This document shows positions 1-10,552 of a stretch of DNA of 64,000 bases, piece by piece (position 1 is the stretch's first letter; each line of letters starts with the position of its first letter). A program made the position numbers and the translations under genes. The stretch is from Branchinecta lynchi (taxonomy: Eukaryota > Arthropoda > Branchiopoda > Anostraca > Branchinectidae): assembly GCA_023053575.1 (NCBI GenBank), contig JAKZAP010000015.1, positions 16,364,142 to 16,428,141 of the forward strand. The letters run 5' to 3'. The notes below the pieces were generated by a model. The model was given only the letters and a program-made list of their open reading frames with translations. It searched no databases and had not been told where the DNA came from.

Positions 1-362
1 CACACCTTCTGGTAGTGTTAATTTTTTTTAGTAAAACAACGATTCGTTAAAAAGGGGTACGTGACCTTTTTGAACCTTGATTACGCATACTTGGAACAAA
101 TAAGCACCAGAATCTGCCTATCCCTGTAATACGACCATGCGGAGTCGAATAGACTTCCATACCCTGTCCGATAATAAAGAGTGGAGGGTAGAAGTTACGC
201 GGAACATCACAATTCGTTACCTTTACAAAGAGCTATATCGCAGTAGCCCCGGAATAAACTTCCAAAGTAAACGCCTATTGGTTGTCTGGAGGCTCTGCAG
301 AACGGGGAAGTGAATCTACTATACTAATTTCTCTGATATGCGTAAGGGCGAAGAGGGAATAC
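1..362. other. No recognisable feature
   Basis: I see no coding exon, RNA gene or known repeat here. It lies downstream of the last visible KCNQ1 exon, so it is either intron or unrelated intergenic DNA. Confidence 0.4.
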
Positions 363-533
363 ACTATATGACCAAGTCCAAAACACGCCAGTGATTCTCA
401 GGATAAACGAGTCCGTAACGACTCAAACACATAGACTCAAATCCTGAGTCACCGCAGCTTTGACACCGTTTCTTGCTTTCTTTCACAGGTATCCAGAGAT
501 TCTGTATCGGCAGGGAAAGATAGTCATCAAGAG
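363..533 (+). repeat. Dispersed repeat O, copy 1
   Basis: This stretch matches 27031-27235 and 55680-55898: all three share the words AAGTCCAAAACA, ATGACTCAAATCCTG-like sequence, GCATCGGCAAGGAGAG-like sequence and the end TAGTCATCAAGAGTA. The copy at 55.7 kb interrupts another repeat, which shows that O is mobile or was mobile. The two ends are imperfect inverted repeats of about 20 bp (ATACT...ATGACTAA). No coding capacity is seen. It is probably a short non-autonomous DNA transposon, superfamily unknown. Confidence 0.6.
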
Positions 534-1094
534 TAATTAGACGGGCAGCAGCTCAAAGCTCAGGAAATACCTCTAGCTCAGCTTAGTTTCGTCAAGGTTT
601 CCATAGTCGCTGCATGAGACTAAAGGAGGTTCTAGGAGCTTTTGGTTTTTGGTGGTATGGAAAAGGTCGGGAGCCACTGCTCTAAAGGCTTATTCTCGCT
701 CGGGGTCCTTACTAGAGGGGGGGGGGGGGAGGATGCTTAGGTTACCATCATCATAAGAGACTCCCTTTCAGATTTTTGGGGATCTATCGATAGAAGCTGG
801 GGATGCTGTTGGTTTTTCAAAGAAAAATTAGATACGGAATACAGCGCGTATTCAATAAGGTTTTTGTACAGCTTACAATAAAGTTTCTGAAAAAATAAAC
901 AAAGTTGAAAATAAAGTGTGTCGTAACTTTCACAGACTAATTGCATCATATGAATACAACGGACAAAGATCGAAGAAAATCCATCGCAAGACTTTCCCCG
1001 TGCTCTCATTGCTTCACTTACTTCACTCCCCAGGGAGTCGCTCCCCCTATACTATTGGAGCGTATCCCAGCCTCCTAACGGTTATTACTATCAG
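534..1094. other. Unassigned, with a G homopolymer
   Basis: Nothing coding can be supported. A run of about 13 G lies near 718-730. Small open frames here look random. Confidence 0.35.
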
Positions 1095-1215
1095 TTTTTG
1101 GGATCCCAAAACGTAAGTGGAGGGATACCTATGCCTTCACAAAAGTTGTCCGTCTGTTCTTACGTCTGTCAGCACGATAACTCTCGAAGGGAATGAGGCA
1201 TTTTGATGAAACTTG
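1095..1215 (+). repeat. Family A repeat, 5' end only
   Basis: It starts with the palindromic family A terminus TTTTTGGGATCCCAAAACGT, followed by the GTCCGTC run, the phrase ATAACTCTCGAAGGGAATGA and TGATGAAACTTGG. It stops abruptly where a hAT-type MITE begins, so the rest of the copy is missing. Confidence 0.8.
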
Positions 1216-1568
1216 GTTATTCGAATCCAGGCTTCGTCCTTTTGACCGGATTCGAATCCGGATTCGAATTTTCTGCTTGTCAGGCTGGATTCGGACTCGA
1301 ATTCCAAACCCTAAATCTTACGAATCCGCTCAAATTCCTAGACTTCATTCTTCCAGTTTCCGTTTTCTCAATTTTTACACAGTGAGCTTAGGCAATCGAA
1401 CTTTTTGGTCTCCACCACCAAACATCCTCAGTAATGTATCAAGTTATCTGATACCTTAGATATCGGTGCTTTTCAGCACGAAATGGTGGATTTGGAATCG
1501 GATTCGTACCTAGCCCTGGATTCGTATTCGGATTCGAATCCTTTCATGATCGGATTCGCCCATCTCTG
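1216..1568 (-). mobile_element. hAT-type MITE rich in GGATTCGAATCC, truncated
   Basis: The sequence is a reverse-complement relative of the complete element at 36773-37182. The intact end is GGATTCGCCCATCTCTG at 1552-1568. The other end is lost at the junction with family A. It is full of GGATTCGAATCC-like palindromes and encodes nothing. Confidence 0.75.
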
Positions 1569-2612
1569 CTGGATACTAGGCTTAAGTATTTCTTTTTCAT
1601 TTTATTTTTTTGTAGTTATTTATATATTTTTTGAAAGTTAGCGATTGTGGGAGATCGGCACGGACTGGAGGCGATCTTTGAGGGTGGAGCGGTAAGTAAA
1701 AATAAAACAAATTCTTCAATTGTTCTTACTTTATTTTATTGTAACAGTGAAGAGACTCGTTCATCTGTTGATTATTTGGTCTTCACTCCTATGTAACGGG
1801 CCATGGAGCTTTGTAGGGGGGTCGAAACTTATTTTGTTCATTTTTTTGAATTTAATAAAACTGAACTGGATTGATAAGAAAGAAGAAGTGGATTCGCTTT
1901 CTCAGTCCCTGGCGGAAACGAGTTTTAGCCGAAGTCGCGAAAACAGCCGGTGCAGAAGGTCGAGGAGCTTTCCAGACCACTATCTTATGATGATATTGGC
2001 AATAAATAAATTGAATTGAAAATAAAAAAGGTCAGCAAGGAGTTGTAAAGCCGCAACACTTTCCGTTTGTTTTGGCGCTCGGCAGATTCTCGCTTTATTT
2101 TTTCGAATGCAAATCCGTGAGATCGCCAGAATCGCCGTCTACTAGCCCTATTGCTTTAACGAAAGTGAACCTTGATCGATTCTTCGTGCTTAGCTTCCCC
2201 ATAGGGACTGTCAAACATCGTAAGCGCTTATTAAACATAAATACCAATATAAAAGCATACACATTAGGGCCCTGCGTCATTCACTGAGCAAACAATGACT
2301 GTACAAACATTAATATTACTTAGAATCCTCCTTGGTGTTTTCTGGGACCAAAAGGTCAGAAAAGGATCCATGAAAAGAAGAGAACAAAGTGTAGATATTG
2401 TGTGGGAATATTTAGAATGAGTTTATTCTAAGAGACTGAAGCGGAAGGAAGGGTGGAAATATAACACAGTGGAGCCAAGGTTTTTAGAGCGATTTGTCAA
2501 TATGAGTATGAAGAGAAAAAGAGTAATATAAAGAGAAAAAGAGGAAACAAATTTTTCACCGAAAGCAAGTGAAACCGTTTGCAACATTTTTACCCGAAAC
2601 CTAAAGAACATA
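1569..2612. other. Unassigned AT-rich DNA
   Basis: I find no gene. At 1998-2020 an AATAAATAAA-like signal is followed by ATTGAATTGAAA, which could be the tail of a plus-strand LINE or retrotransposed sequence; this is only a suggestion. Confidence 0.3.
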
Positions 2613-2790
2613 AAAGGGATTCTTGAATAATAAAGAGCAATTTATTCAAACAATGTTTACAACGGATACGTCAGCTATGATTCTTCATCAGCGATATTTC
2701 GGCCCTTCTTGGCAAGGGTCCTCGTCAGGCTCTTTTGCTCTTTATTCAAAGAATAAAGAGCAAAATGGAGATATGGTGCGGGAATATCCA
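2613..2790 (-). mobile_element. Family C repeat (hammerhead carrier)
   Basis: This copy has the C hallmarks on the minus strand: the hammerhead core, then GTAGCTGACGTATCCG-like sequence and a CATTGTTTGAATAAA-like tail. The words GAATAAAGAGC recur at both sides, giving short inverted arms. It encodes no protein. The ribozyme itself is annotated separately. Confidence 0.7.
2689..2732 (-). ncRNA. Hammerhead ribozyme motif, type I, core intact
   Basis: On the minus strand the order is GAGC, CTGACGA, a stem II (GGACCCTT paired with AAGGGCC, one bulged A), GAAA, TATC, GCTG. All core positions fit the hammerhead consensus (CUGANGA, G10.1-C11.1, GAAA, UH before the cut). Predicted cleavage follows TATC. 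Stem III is only the palindrome ATAT, so it would form best between two molecules. Stem I has three pairs and then a G-G mismatch, so activity may be weak. Confidence 0.65.
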
Positions 2791-3017
2791 AAACATTTTT
2801 TTTTCTAGGGCGAAGACTCGGATACAAAAAAGAACACAACGAAATAGGTCATAATGGAAATTCTACAACATTTGTCGATGGCAACCAAAGTGTTGAAATT
2901 TCGCACGCATGTATCAAATGTTAGCACATATATGACATGAATTTCATTCTTCACAAGTTTGTAGGGTTTAGGACCCTCTACGGTTTTCTTCCAAAAGATG
3001 ATAAGTGACACGAATGA
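2791..3017. other. No recognisable feature
   Basis: A short spacer between family C and family B; nothing supported. Confidence 0.3.
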
Positions 3018-5050
3018 TGAACAAGAGCTATAAGCTCATATGGCACTTGCAAGTTGTGTCAGAGGATGAAAGTGAGAATTTTCGTAGGTTTATTGCAATT
3101 CTTTGTAAGCAAGACCCTTGAAGCAGGAATGATCGCGAGCTCCTGGTGAACATAAAATGTATAGTTTTGTCCAAAGTTTTTCTTTTTGCACTTTGCAGTG
3201 ATGTTGCCTACTTTCTAAGAATTTATTTGTAAGCAAATCCTTGAGGCAAAAATTATCAGGGGCCATTTCTGCCTCAAGGATTCTTTGAGATAATGAGAAT
3301 GTATCTTTTGGTCGGAATTATGCGAATTTCAAGGGCGCTAAAAACTAATCTATAACCAAAACCTTTGAGGCAGAAATGACCATGGGGAAATCAAGAAAAT
3401 GCATCGTTTGCCCACAAACTAATGTTTGCTCTAATGTGCACTTTGAGGAGGTCGGACTGGGGAACTGACTAATTCCCAGTTAACCTGGTTGGGGTTCCTG
3501 ATACGCATGCCCCAAGTTTCATCGTCCTAAACCATGTGAAAGTATTTTAATTTCGGAGAACTCGAATTACCCCCCCCCCCCCCCCCCCCCCCCCCAGTGC
3601 CCAGGCCCAGTCTGGTTCTGCAACTGATCTATCTACAACCCCATTTGAGTTCGTGTCCGAGCTTAAAATGGTACACCCAGGCACGCAGTTTTTCCAGATA
3701 TCAAGTTTCATTAAGATCCTATCACCCGTTCAAAAATTATACACACCTCAAGATTCAGGATTTCCGTCCATCCACTTACCCACACGGTGGATGAATTGGG
3801 GAACTGACTGCTTCCAAGTTAATCTGATCGGCTCCTTTATACGACTGCCAAGTGTAATCTTTCTAGCCCACCTGGAAGTACCTCAACTCCGGATCACCGC
3901 AATTCTTGAAACCCCCTCCAACTCCCCCCACAGTGCCCCAATTCCGTCCCGTTATTCACTGGGTACCAAGGGCTTGGGCTTTTTCTTCCCACTAAGTTTC
4001 ATCCCGATTGCTCTACTCTGAGCGTGTCACAAGATTTCCGGTTCCGCTTCCACCCACCCCCATTCATCGGAACCGGTCCGGACTTAAAACGGGACATCTA
4101 AAAGACACAGGACCTGTCTTACCTAAAATTAACGCAACCTACTTCCATAAAGACTTCATATATTCTAACCCCTCTAACAGAACCACGCTGATTTTCTCAC
4201 TTGCCGTGTTTACTTCGATGTGTATCAAGCTGTCAACGATTGTATACGAGAATTTTCTCCATCGGAAAAAACGGTTCTGTAAATTGTCAACGGGTCTTGG
4301 AAATGGTTTAAAGCAGCCAAAACTATAGGTTACTTGTTGAAAGCACAGCCTAGTTTTAAAGTATTCAAATATTTTAAAATACGGTAAGTTGAAGAGTAAA
4401 CAGTGTGAGGGGTCTTTTAGAGTCTAATCACCCCTTCGAAAGTTTAACACACATCAAGATTTTGGATTCCCGGTCCCTCCACTCCCCACACGATGGTCCG
4501 GTCAGGGAACTGAACGTTTTCAAGTGAATCTGGTCGGGTCACTGATAAGCCTGCCAAGTTTCATCGTCCTAGTCCACTTGGAAGTACCTTAACTCTGGAT
4601 CATAGGAATTCCGGAACCCCCCTCCGAGTTCCTTCACAGCAATCAAATCTGGTCCAGTTCTGTCAATGATGTACCTAGGGCTTGTACTTCCCACCAAGTT
4701 TTATTCCGATCGCTCCAATCTACGCATATCACAAGATTTCCGGTTCCCCCCTCACCATAGTCATCGGATCCGGCCCCGACTTGAAACGGGACATCTGAGA
4801 CACTAGGTCTTTCCGATATCTAGTTTCGTAAAGATCTTATCACCCTTACAAAATTCCAGATTTCGCCTTAACCCCCTCCCCCCACGATGGTCGGATCGAG
4901 AAAGTGACTATTTCAAAGTTTTGGTCGGGTGCCTGATATGCCTGCCAAGTTTCATCGTCCTAGCACATCTCGAAGTACCCTAATTCACAAACGTGGGACT
5001 GACCGAACAAGAGAATGCGATCGATATATGGCACTACAAGTGTCATAAAC
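3018..5050 (+). repeat. Family B repeat, copy 1
   Basis: It starts with ACAAGAGCTATAAGCTCATA, where GAGCT-ATA-AGCTC is a hairpin followed by TATGGCACTTG. It ends near 5023-5047 with TATATGGCACTACAAGTGTCATA, a degenerate hairpin. Inside are degenerate tandem modules containing GCCAAGTTTCATCGTCCTAG, a C-rich stretch ending in CCCCCCACAGTG, and TTTCCGGTTCC. The long C run at 3570-3598 belongs to one module. Family M is inserted at about 4128-4425. No protein is encoded. Superfamily unknown. Confidence 0.75.
4128..4425 (+). repeat. Dispersed repeat M, inside family B
   Basis: It matches 61395-61675 (opposite strand) and, more weakly, 37760-38075 and 34870-34965. Shared words include AGCACAGCCTAGTTTTAAAG, GTATTCAAATATTTTAAAAT and GTGTGAGGGGTC-like sequence. 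It interrupts the modular structure of family B, so it was probably inserted later. Nature unknown. Confidence 0.6.
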
Positions 5051-5608
5051 ACCGATCGCCTTTGACCTAGCAAATAGCAATTGCCACCTCTCTGCGTAGC
5101 GGTTGCTCCGAATTGGCTGAAACGTTTGCTAGACATACAGGATACAAGTATGATCAGTGCACCACTAAAACTCAAGTTTCGAGAAAATGTCACTTTTAAC
5201 CTTCTAGAAAAAACTCCGTCAATGTTTTCTGGGATCGACGAAAAAATGGGAATGGAACGCAATGACATGGTTCAGGAGGGCTCGCGTACTAAAAACGGCA
5301 ATACGTATTGAAAATGGGAAGAACGTACTAAAATCTGGAGCGCTGCATCAGGAGGAACACTACTAAAAGAGGGAGTGCTGCACCGTCCTATTTTAGCAGC
5401 TTGTTTGGGCACGAGTTCCAGATCACAGGATAGAGACCCTAGAGAACAGGAACCCTGCCCCTCGTGTGAGGTAACTCAACAAAAGAAGGAACACGTCTGT
5501 TGTGGTTTGCCTGATCTCACGACGATACGATCGACACCCCGCACCGCTCGAGGCGATCAGAGAAATACAGCCGCCAAGAGGGGAGAAATGGAATGAATGA
5601 TCAGTAAC

Positions 5609-6005
5609 TAGTGTTGGGCGATATTCAGGAATATCGAAACATCGATATTTCGATATTTTCAAATTCGATTATCGATATTTCGATTATCGCAAACCGATAT
5701 TTGAAACTGTTTTTTCTGTTACATTTTTCAGGGACAAAAAAGTTCAACAAGAAAAAAACAGAACTAAAATAACAAAATCAAATATTCCATTAAGATATAG
5801 TAGCATTTCAACGCTTTTTCTTCCCAGTCTTTTTCTCCTCCCCAATCGAAATCAAGTTTGAAATCCCTATTCGTTCTTTTATTCTGAAAATCCCGAATGA
5901 TGGAACTGTTCGAAAATATCGATATCTAAAAAGTCAATATCGAAATATCGATATTCTGAATATTATCGATATTTCGATTATCGTATCGAATATCGCCCAA
6001 CACTA
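5609..6005. mobile_element. hAT-type MITE with perfect 8-bp duplication
   Basis: Inverted ends are TAGTGTTGGGCGATATTC and GAATATCGCCCAACACTA. The 8-bp direct repeat TCAGTAAC flanks it at 5601-5608 and 6006-6013. The paralogous repeat at 10877-11072 reads GATCAGTACCGTG at the same place without any insert, so it is a true empty site. The interior is AT-rich with many CGATAT palindromes and has no coding frame. Confidence 0.93.
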
Positions 6006-6844
6006 TCAGTAACCGTGCCAGTGGCCAGAGAGTCGTATTATGTGCTTTTATGATTAGGTTAGTGCGCCATAAAAGTGTGTTCAAAACCTCCAACAGCGGT
6101 GCAGCGGAGTTTCAAAACAAGTTAAAACCTTGTTTAGTACGAAACCTAGTGATTTTGCGGTTTCCGTGAAAGGCTGTTTGGACTACGGAATTTCTAGATA
6201 ATTTCGCACGTATAGACTATCTCCCATTTTAATAACTTGCTGTTCGGCCTACCTAGTTACTCGACTAACTTTGGCTGTGGTGAAAGGCTGGCCATCCACA
6301 CATGAAAACAAAGGTGAGCACGGTATTCACAAGCATTGTGCTGGATGTGAAAGATTGTTCGGTCTACGTTCAGTTGCTTTTTTTATTGTTATTTTGTCGC
6401 AATTTACTAATTTATTAGTTTTTGTACGCAATTTACAATTTACGCGCTTCTCGGCAGAAAAACGACAATAAATGTTTCCGAGTTCCCTTTCAAAAGGCAC
6501 TCAAGGTAAATTGTTTGTATTAAACGAGTAGCTGAACTAGCGTTTGGAGCTAAGGAATGAATATGGTTATGATGAAACATTTGCAAAGAAGAATCAAACA
6601 GTGCTAAACCGGATTCGATAAGCTCATTTCAGGACCAGAAAACATCCATCCAGATGCCATTGGCTCCACCAGGGGCGTCCCTAGGGGGGGGGGGGCAGCT
6701 CCCCCCCCCCTAGAAAGTCTGTGGGAAAAGAATTCCGGTAATTTTGACTGGTGCGGCGAAGCCGCGCCAGTTAAAGTTTGTCAAATTCACCTGAACTTGA
6801 TGATTTTGGGGAATCTACCGGATTATTGCTCAGGGAACCTACCG

Positions 6845-7940
6845 GATTTTGCTCAGGAAATCTACGCTAAATCTTTCACAAGGAATCTACCGGAACTTGT
6901 CTCAGGGAATCTACCGGAATTTACCCCTCGGAATCTATGAAATTCGGCTCAGGAAATTTACGAGGATTTGTGCGAAATCTTTCAGAATGAATCTACAAGA
7001 ACTTGTCTCAGGATCTACCGGAATTTACGCCTTGGAATCTACGAAGTTAGTACCAGAATTTGTGCGAAATCTTTCACAAGGAATCTACCGGAATTTACCC
7101 CTCGGAATCTACGAAATTCAGCTGAGGGAATCAACCGGATTTTGCTCATGGAATCTACGCTAAATCTTTGACAAGGAATCTACCGGAATTTGTCTCACGG
7201 AATCTACCGGAATTAACCTCACGGAATCTACCAGAATTCGGCTCGGGGATTCTAACTGAAGTTTTCCGATATCTTTCACAGGGAATCTACCGGAACTTGT
7301 CTCAGGGAATCTACCGGGAATTCACCACATGAAATCTACTAGAATTCGGCTCAGGAATCTACCGGATTTTGCTCATGGAATCTACGCTAAATCTTTCACA
7401 AGAAATCTACCGGAATTGTCTCAGGGAATCTACCGGTATTTGTGCGATATCTTTTACAAGGAACCTATCCCTCGGGATTTACCCCTCAGAATCTACAAAA
7501 TTCGGCTCAGGGAATCTACCGGAATTTGTGCAAAATCTTTCAAGGAATCTATCGGAACTCTTCTCAGGGAATCTACCGGAATTTACCCCTTGGAATCTAC
7601 GAAATTCGGCCCAGGGAATGTACTTTCACAAGGAATCTACCGGAACTTGTCTCAGGGGATCTACTGGAATTGACCCCACGAAATTTACCAGAATTCGGCT
7701 CCGGGGACCTACCGGATTTTGCCTATGGAATCTACGCTAAATCTTCACAAGGAATCTACCAAAACTTGTCTCAGGGAATCTACCAGAATTACACCACGGA
7801 ATCTACCAGAATTTGGCTCAGGGAATCTATCGGAATTTCGCCGGAATTTGTGCTATATCTTTCACAAGGAATCTACCGGAACTTGTTTCTGAGAATCTAC
7901 TGGAGTTTACCCCCACAGAATCTACCAGAATTCGTCTGAA
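6845..7940 (+). repeat. Minisatellite, unit about 24 bp, inside hAT
   Basis: Imperfect repeats of GGGAATCTACCGGAACTTGT plus about four bases. Several units differ in length, so three long overlapping frames are open. They read as (S)QGIYRNL-type peptides, but nothing else suggests a protein. The array fills most of the hAT interior upstream of the transposase remnant and must have arisen by tandem expansion within the element. Confidence 0.85.
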
Positions 7941-8018
7941 TCTAAATCCAAAAAGCGTCGACAGCTTTCTCAACTCCTCTCCGGTGATACGGGTTAACCG
8001 AGAAGAGTTCAAAACGTA

Positions 8019-8261
8019 TTGTCTTTGTTTCCACATGATGGAGAAAGCTGCCGGGAGAGCCTCGAAATAAACAAAAAGTATGAAGACACAGTCGAGGTCT
8101 CTCGTCAACTGAAAGACGTCTTACCACCAGTATGGAAAGCGTTCAAGCTGGCCAAGACAATCCCTATTACCTCAGCAAAAGGGGAACGAATTTTTAGAAA
8201 GATGAAGCTGTTTAAGACCACCTTGCGTTCAACAATGGCTGATCAGCGTCTTGAAACATAA
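8019..8261 (+). pseudogene. hAT transposase C-terminal dimerisation domain, remnant
   Basis: The translated end contains LAKTIPITSAKGERIFRKMK followed by LFKTTLRSTMADQRLE. This matches the well-known hAT C-terminal motif (TIPV-T-A--ERSFS-LK-IKT-LRS-M--ERL). In intact hAT enzymes this domain makes dimers and completes the RNase H fold. Only about 80 residues remain; the DDE catalytic region is gone. The methionine at the listed start is probably not native. It lies in the sense direction of the surrounding hAT element. Confidence 0.85.
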
Positions 8262-8532
8262 AACGCGACGAGTAAATGTGTAGGATGTGTTGAATGTCAG
8301 ATTTTTGTTTTGTTTTAAGTGTTAACGAGCCTTTTTTCGTTTGCTCTTGTTTACAATACACAACACAAGTCAGAACACAGTCAGAACACAACAGTATTCT
8401 AGAGTTTCTGCAGAGCTCATCGCTACGGAGAATTTCCGGCAAAACCTCGAAAAATTCCGGTAAAATCTCGAAAATTCCTTTAAAATTCTGAAGCTGCACC
8501 CCCCTCATCAGGAAGGTGTCGGGACGCCCCTG
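8262..8532. other. Right end of the hAT element, non-coding
   Basis: Between the transposase stop and the right inverted end I see only sequence with repeated TTCCGG-AAAA-CTCGAAAA words; no gene. Confidence 0.5.
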
Positions 8533-9188
8533 GGCTCCGCTTACTTGCGGCGAGTACAAACCGGCACAACTGGACCTCCAAGAATCCAGCAACAGTTCAA
8601 CCAATTTGTACACCAGCGACATTCAACGCAGCTGTATTGTCTACAGGAACCATGACCCCTAATACCAAAATAGCCCCTGCGTCACAAGGTAATGTGAATG
8701 AGCCTTTTTTTTCGCAAAGTGTACACACTAACGCTACTTCTCTTGACCCACCTATCTACGGCCCAACATGCGCAGCATTGGCGAATGCACATGCTACCTC
8801 TTTCTCACATCTAACTGGCAGGTTTTCCCCTACCCGAATCCTAACTTCGGTTATCCTCCTGTTCCAGTTCCTCAGTATCATGAGATACAACAATGAAATG
8901 GTCAGGTCTATCCTTACCCGAATGTAAACGTCGGAAATCAGCCTTTGCCAGTTCATCAGCATCATGGAATGCTTTACCCAGCATACGGCATGGGCTACGG
9001 AATGAGCCCATATTTTGAAAATTACCAGTCTTTCCAGCCTCTGCTACTAGCGTTACGTCTTCTGCTTTCCCAATTGCGTCAATAAATAGCCAGCTTGGCG
9101 GTCAACAATCATGCATACGCTTTCGAGGGACTTAAGCGCCATCATGGCAATGGGTACTATTTTGCAGGACACGGTTCGACAGGTTCTA

Positions 9189-9579
9189 CACTGTCAGAAG
9201 TTTCATAACAGATTGCGAATAACACTTTCAAGAATAACACCTTTTCACTTAGAAATAATGTTTTTCTCAATTTGTTCAATTGAGTTTATACTATTTTGTG
9301 CCTAGATCTCCAACAACACTTTCAATAGGTACAAATATTACACTGTCAGAAGTTACATAGCGACAATAGAAGGATGCGTGGTTTCAACAGATAACACTTT
9401 GGGATGTTATCTGTTATGTTTCTTTCGTTCCCGTTAGTATTTTTACCAATTGAAGGTGTTGCTGGAGATCTAGGCACGAAGTAGTGTAAACTTAATTGGT
9501 CAGAACACCTTATTTCTAAGTGAAAAGGTGTTATTCCTGAAAGTGTTATACGCTATCTGTTATGAAACTTCTGACAGTG
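9189..9579. mobile_element. Family E MITE (Tc1/mariner-like), copy 1
   Basis: Ends are CACTGTCAGAAGTT and its complement, flanked by TA on both sides (9187-9188 and 9580-9581). The two outer arms are inverted repeats of 70 bp or more (AAGAATAACACCTTTTCACT-type sequence). An extra internal copy of the terminus starts near 9340. No coding frame. TA flanks and the CACTG start fit Tc1/mariner. Confidence 0.88.
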
Positions 9580-9582
9580 TAG

Positions 9583-9777
9583 GTGAGCGATAATGAGAAG
9601 GAGAAGGTTGTAACCCTTTCAGCCGAGGACGGCATTCCAGACAATTACGTGAGCGGTGGGAAAGACTTCTCCATTCTCCTAGCATTGAGCCCTCAGTCTG
9701 GTTATTTATCAAGGCCTGGGCCATCAGCTTCAACGAGGGAGAATTTAAGCACTTGCAGCAGGTGTCCGTTCGCCTTT
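9583..9777 (+). pseudogene. Coding-like fragment of the 6-kb element
   Basis: One frame here is open and reads with a charged then Ser/Pro-rich composition (for example EKEKVVTLSAEDGIPDNYVS). It is bounded by two MITEs. It could be part of the same dead gene as 8533-9186. I recognise no family. Confidence 0.25.
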
Positions 9778-9779
9778 TA

Positions 9780-10029
9780 TGGTCCATTTAGACACTGCGT
9801 AAAGTCCAAGCGTATTTTGAAATACGAGCGTATTATAAGCACGTTTTGAGCTTGAAAAGATTTCTAGCAATACGGACGTATTAGAGAAATCGGTCCGTTT
9901 TGTATTTAAATACGTCCCTATTGCTAGAAATCTTTTCAGGCTCAAAACGTGAGTAAAATACGCTCGGATTTCAAAATACGCTCGGATTTCAAAATACGCT
10001 CGGATTTTACGCAGTGTGTAAATGGACCA
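9780..10029. mobile_element. Foldback MITE with TA flanks
   Basis: Inverted ends TGGTCCATTTA-ACACTGCGTAAA face each other across about 250 bp, flanked by TA. Inside, the words CGTATTTTGAAAT and TTTCTAGCAATA are again inverted, so almost the whole element folds into one hairpin. The long minus-strand open frame across it is a product of this repeat, not a gene. Confidence 0.8.
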
Positions 10030-10032
10030 TAA

Positions 10033-10245
10033 CCTGACTGCACTTACATTACGGAACCCCCGGTCGAAAATTCTGGGGTCCGGAGGGAGGTTTCCAGCAC
10101 AAGCTGCAGACAACTCATCCTCAATGCAAGCAAGGGCTACGAAAAACAGCAAAAAGAAGACAGTGCAAAGATGACTGCTTCTGCCGTGAGCCAACCAGGC
10201 TCCTGTTAGGTTAGTTGTATCGGAAACACGCCTCGTCAAACTTTT
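10033..10245 (+). pseudogene. Possible coding remnant
   Basis: Between two MITEs, frames of 30-50 codons are open with Lys/Gln-rich ends. A GTTAGT that could serve as a splice donor lies at 10211-10216. It may belong with the exon-like block at 10553-10792. Evidence is weak. Confidence 0.2.
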
Positions 10246-10528
10246 GGTTGCGTTCCCCAAACTTAACAATTGTTAACAATCGTTAACTTTACTTCGGGGC
10301 GGAGCTAACTGCAGCTTTAAGGATCGTTAACTTTTCCCAGCTCTACGATTGTTTACTTTTTTGCAACGATGCTCATCGACCATGGTTACAAAATAGTTAA
10401 TAATCGTTAAGCTCAGGGACGGAAATTGTAGGTGGGCGGAGCTTGCATTTTGAAATCAGAAACGTGGAAAGCAAAAAGTTAACAACTTTTAACATTTGTT
10501 AACGATCGTTAAGTTGGGGAGCGTAACC
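10246..10528. mobile_element. TIR element with GTTAAC palindromes
   Basis: Inverted ends GGTTGCGTTCCCCAA and TTGGGGAGCGTAACC. Just inside are AACTTAACAATTGTTAAC-type palindromes on both sides. I could not find a convincing target duplication. No coding frame. Confidence 0.75.
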
Positions 10529-10552
10529 TATGTCAGTTCGTTTCTGTTTTAG

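Larger units (their letters stand above)
6670..8532 (+). mobile_element. hAT transposon, non-autonomous, 1.86 kb
   Basis: Perfect 12-bp inverted ends CAGGGGCGTCCC and GGGACGCCCCTG. Flanking 8-bp direct repeats are GGCTCCAC (6662-6669) and GGCTCCGC (8533-8540), seven of eight identical. Next to the left end is a hairpin of a G run, CAGCT and a C run. The interior is a 24-bp-type minisatellite and, on the right, a remnant of a hAT transposase C-terminus. With only that remnant left, it must have moved with transposase supplied in trans. Confidence 0.93.
6500..9186 (+). pseudogene. Decayed coding-like sequence split by the hAT element
   Basis: Two parts, about 6540-6669 and 8533-9186, flank the hAT. 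If the hAT and one copy of its duplication are taken out, one frame runs from before the site through to about 8900, with one TAA at 6629-6631. The product is rich in Asn, Thr, Pro and Ala. Further right, coding-like sense moves to other frames: a Tyr-Pro-Asn-rich stretch with repeats like VYPYPNVNVG, then a Ser/Gln-rich one. Frame changes and stops argue for a dead gene, perhaps of the surrounding 6-kb element. I recognise no family. Confidence 0.35.

Noticed and set aside
3570..3598. Long C run as a functional element
   Set aside because: It lies in a C-rich family B module and its exact length is likely unreliable.
4960..5268. 102-codon minus-strand frame
   Set aside because: No domain, overlaps the end of family B and an opposite frame of similar length; most likely chance.
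6849..7939. Long overlapping plus-strand frames with QGIYRNL repeats
   Set aside because: They are by-products of a 24-bp minisatellite whose period is a multiple of three; several frames are open at once.
6845..7940. CRISPR-like array
   Set aside because: Units are contiguous and imperfect with no unique spacers, and the genome is eukaryotic.
9745..10269. 174-codon minus-strand frame
   Set aside because: It runs across a nearly perfect hairpin MITE; the repeated RAYFEIRAYFEI peptide reflects short DNA repeats.
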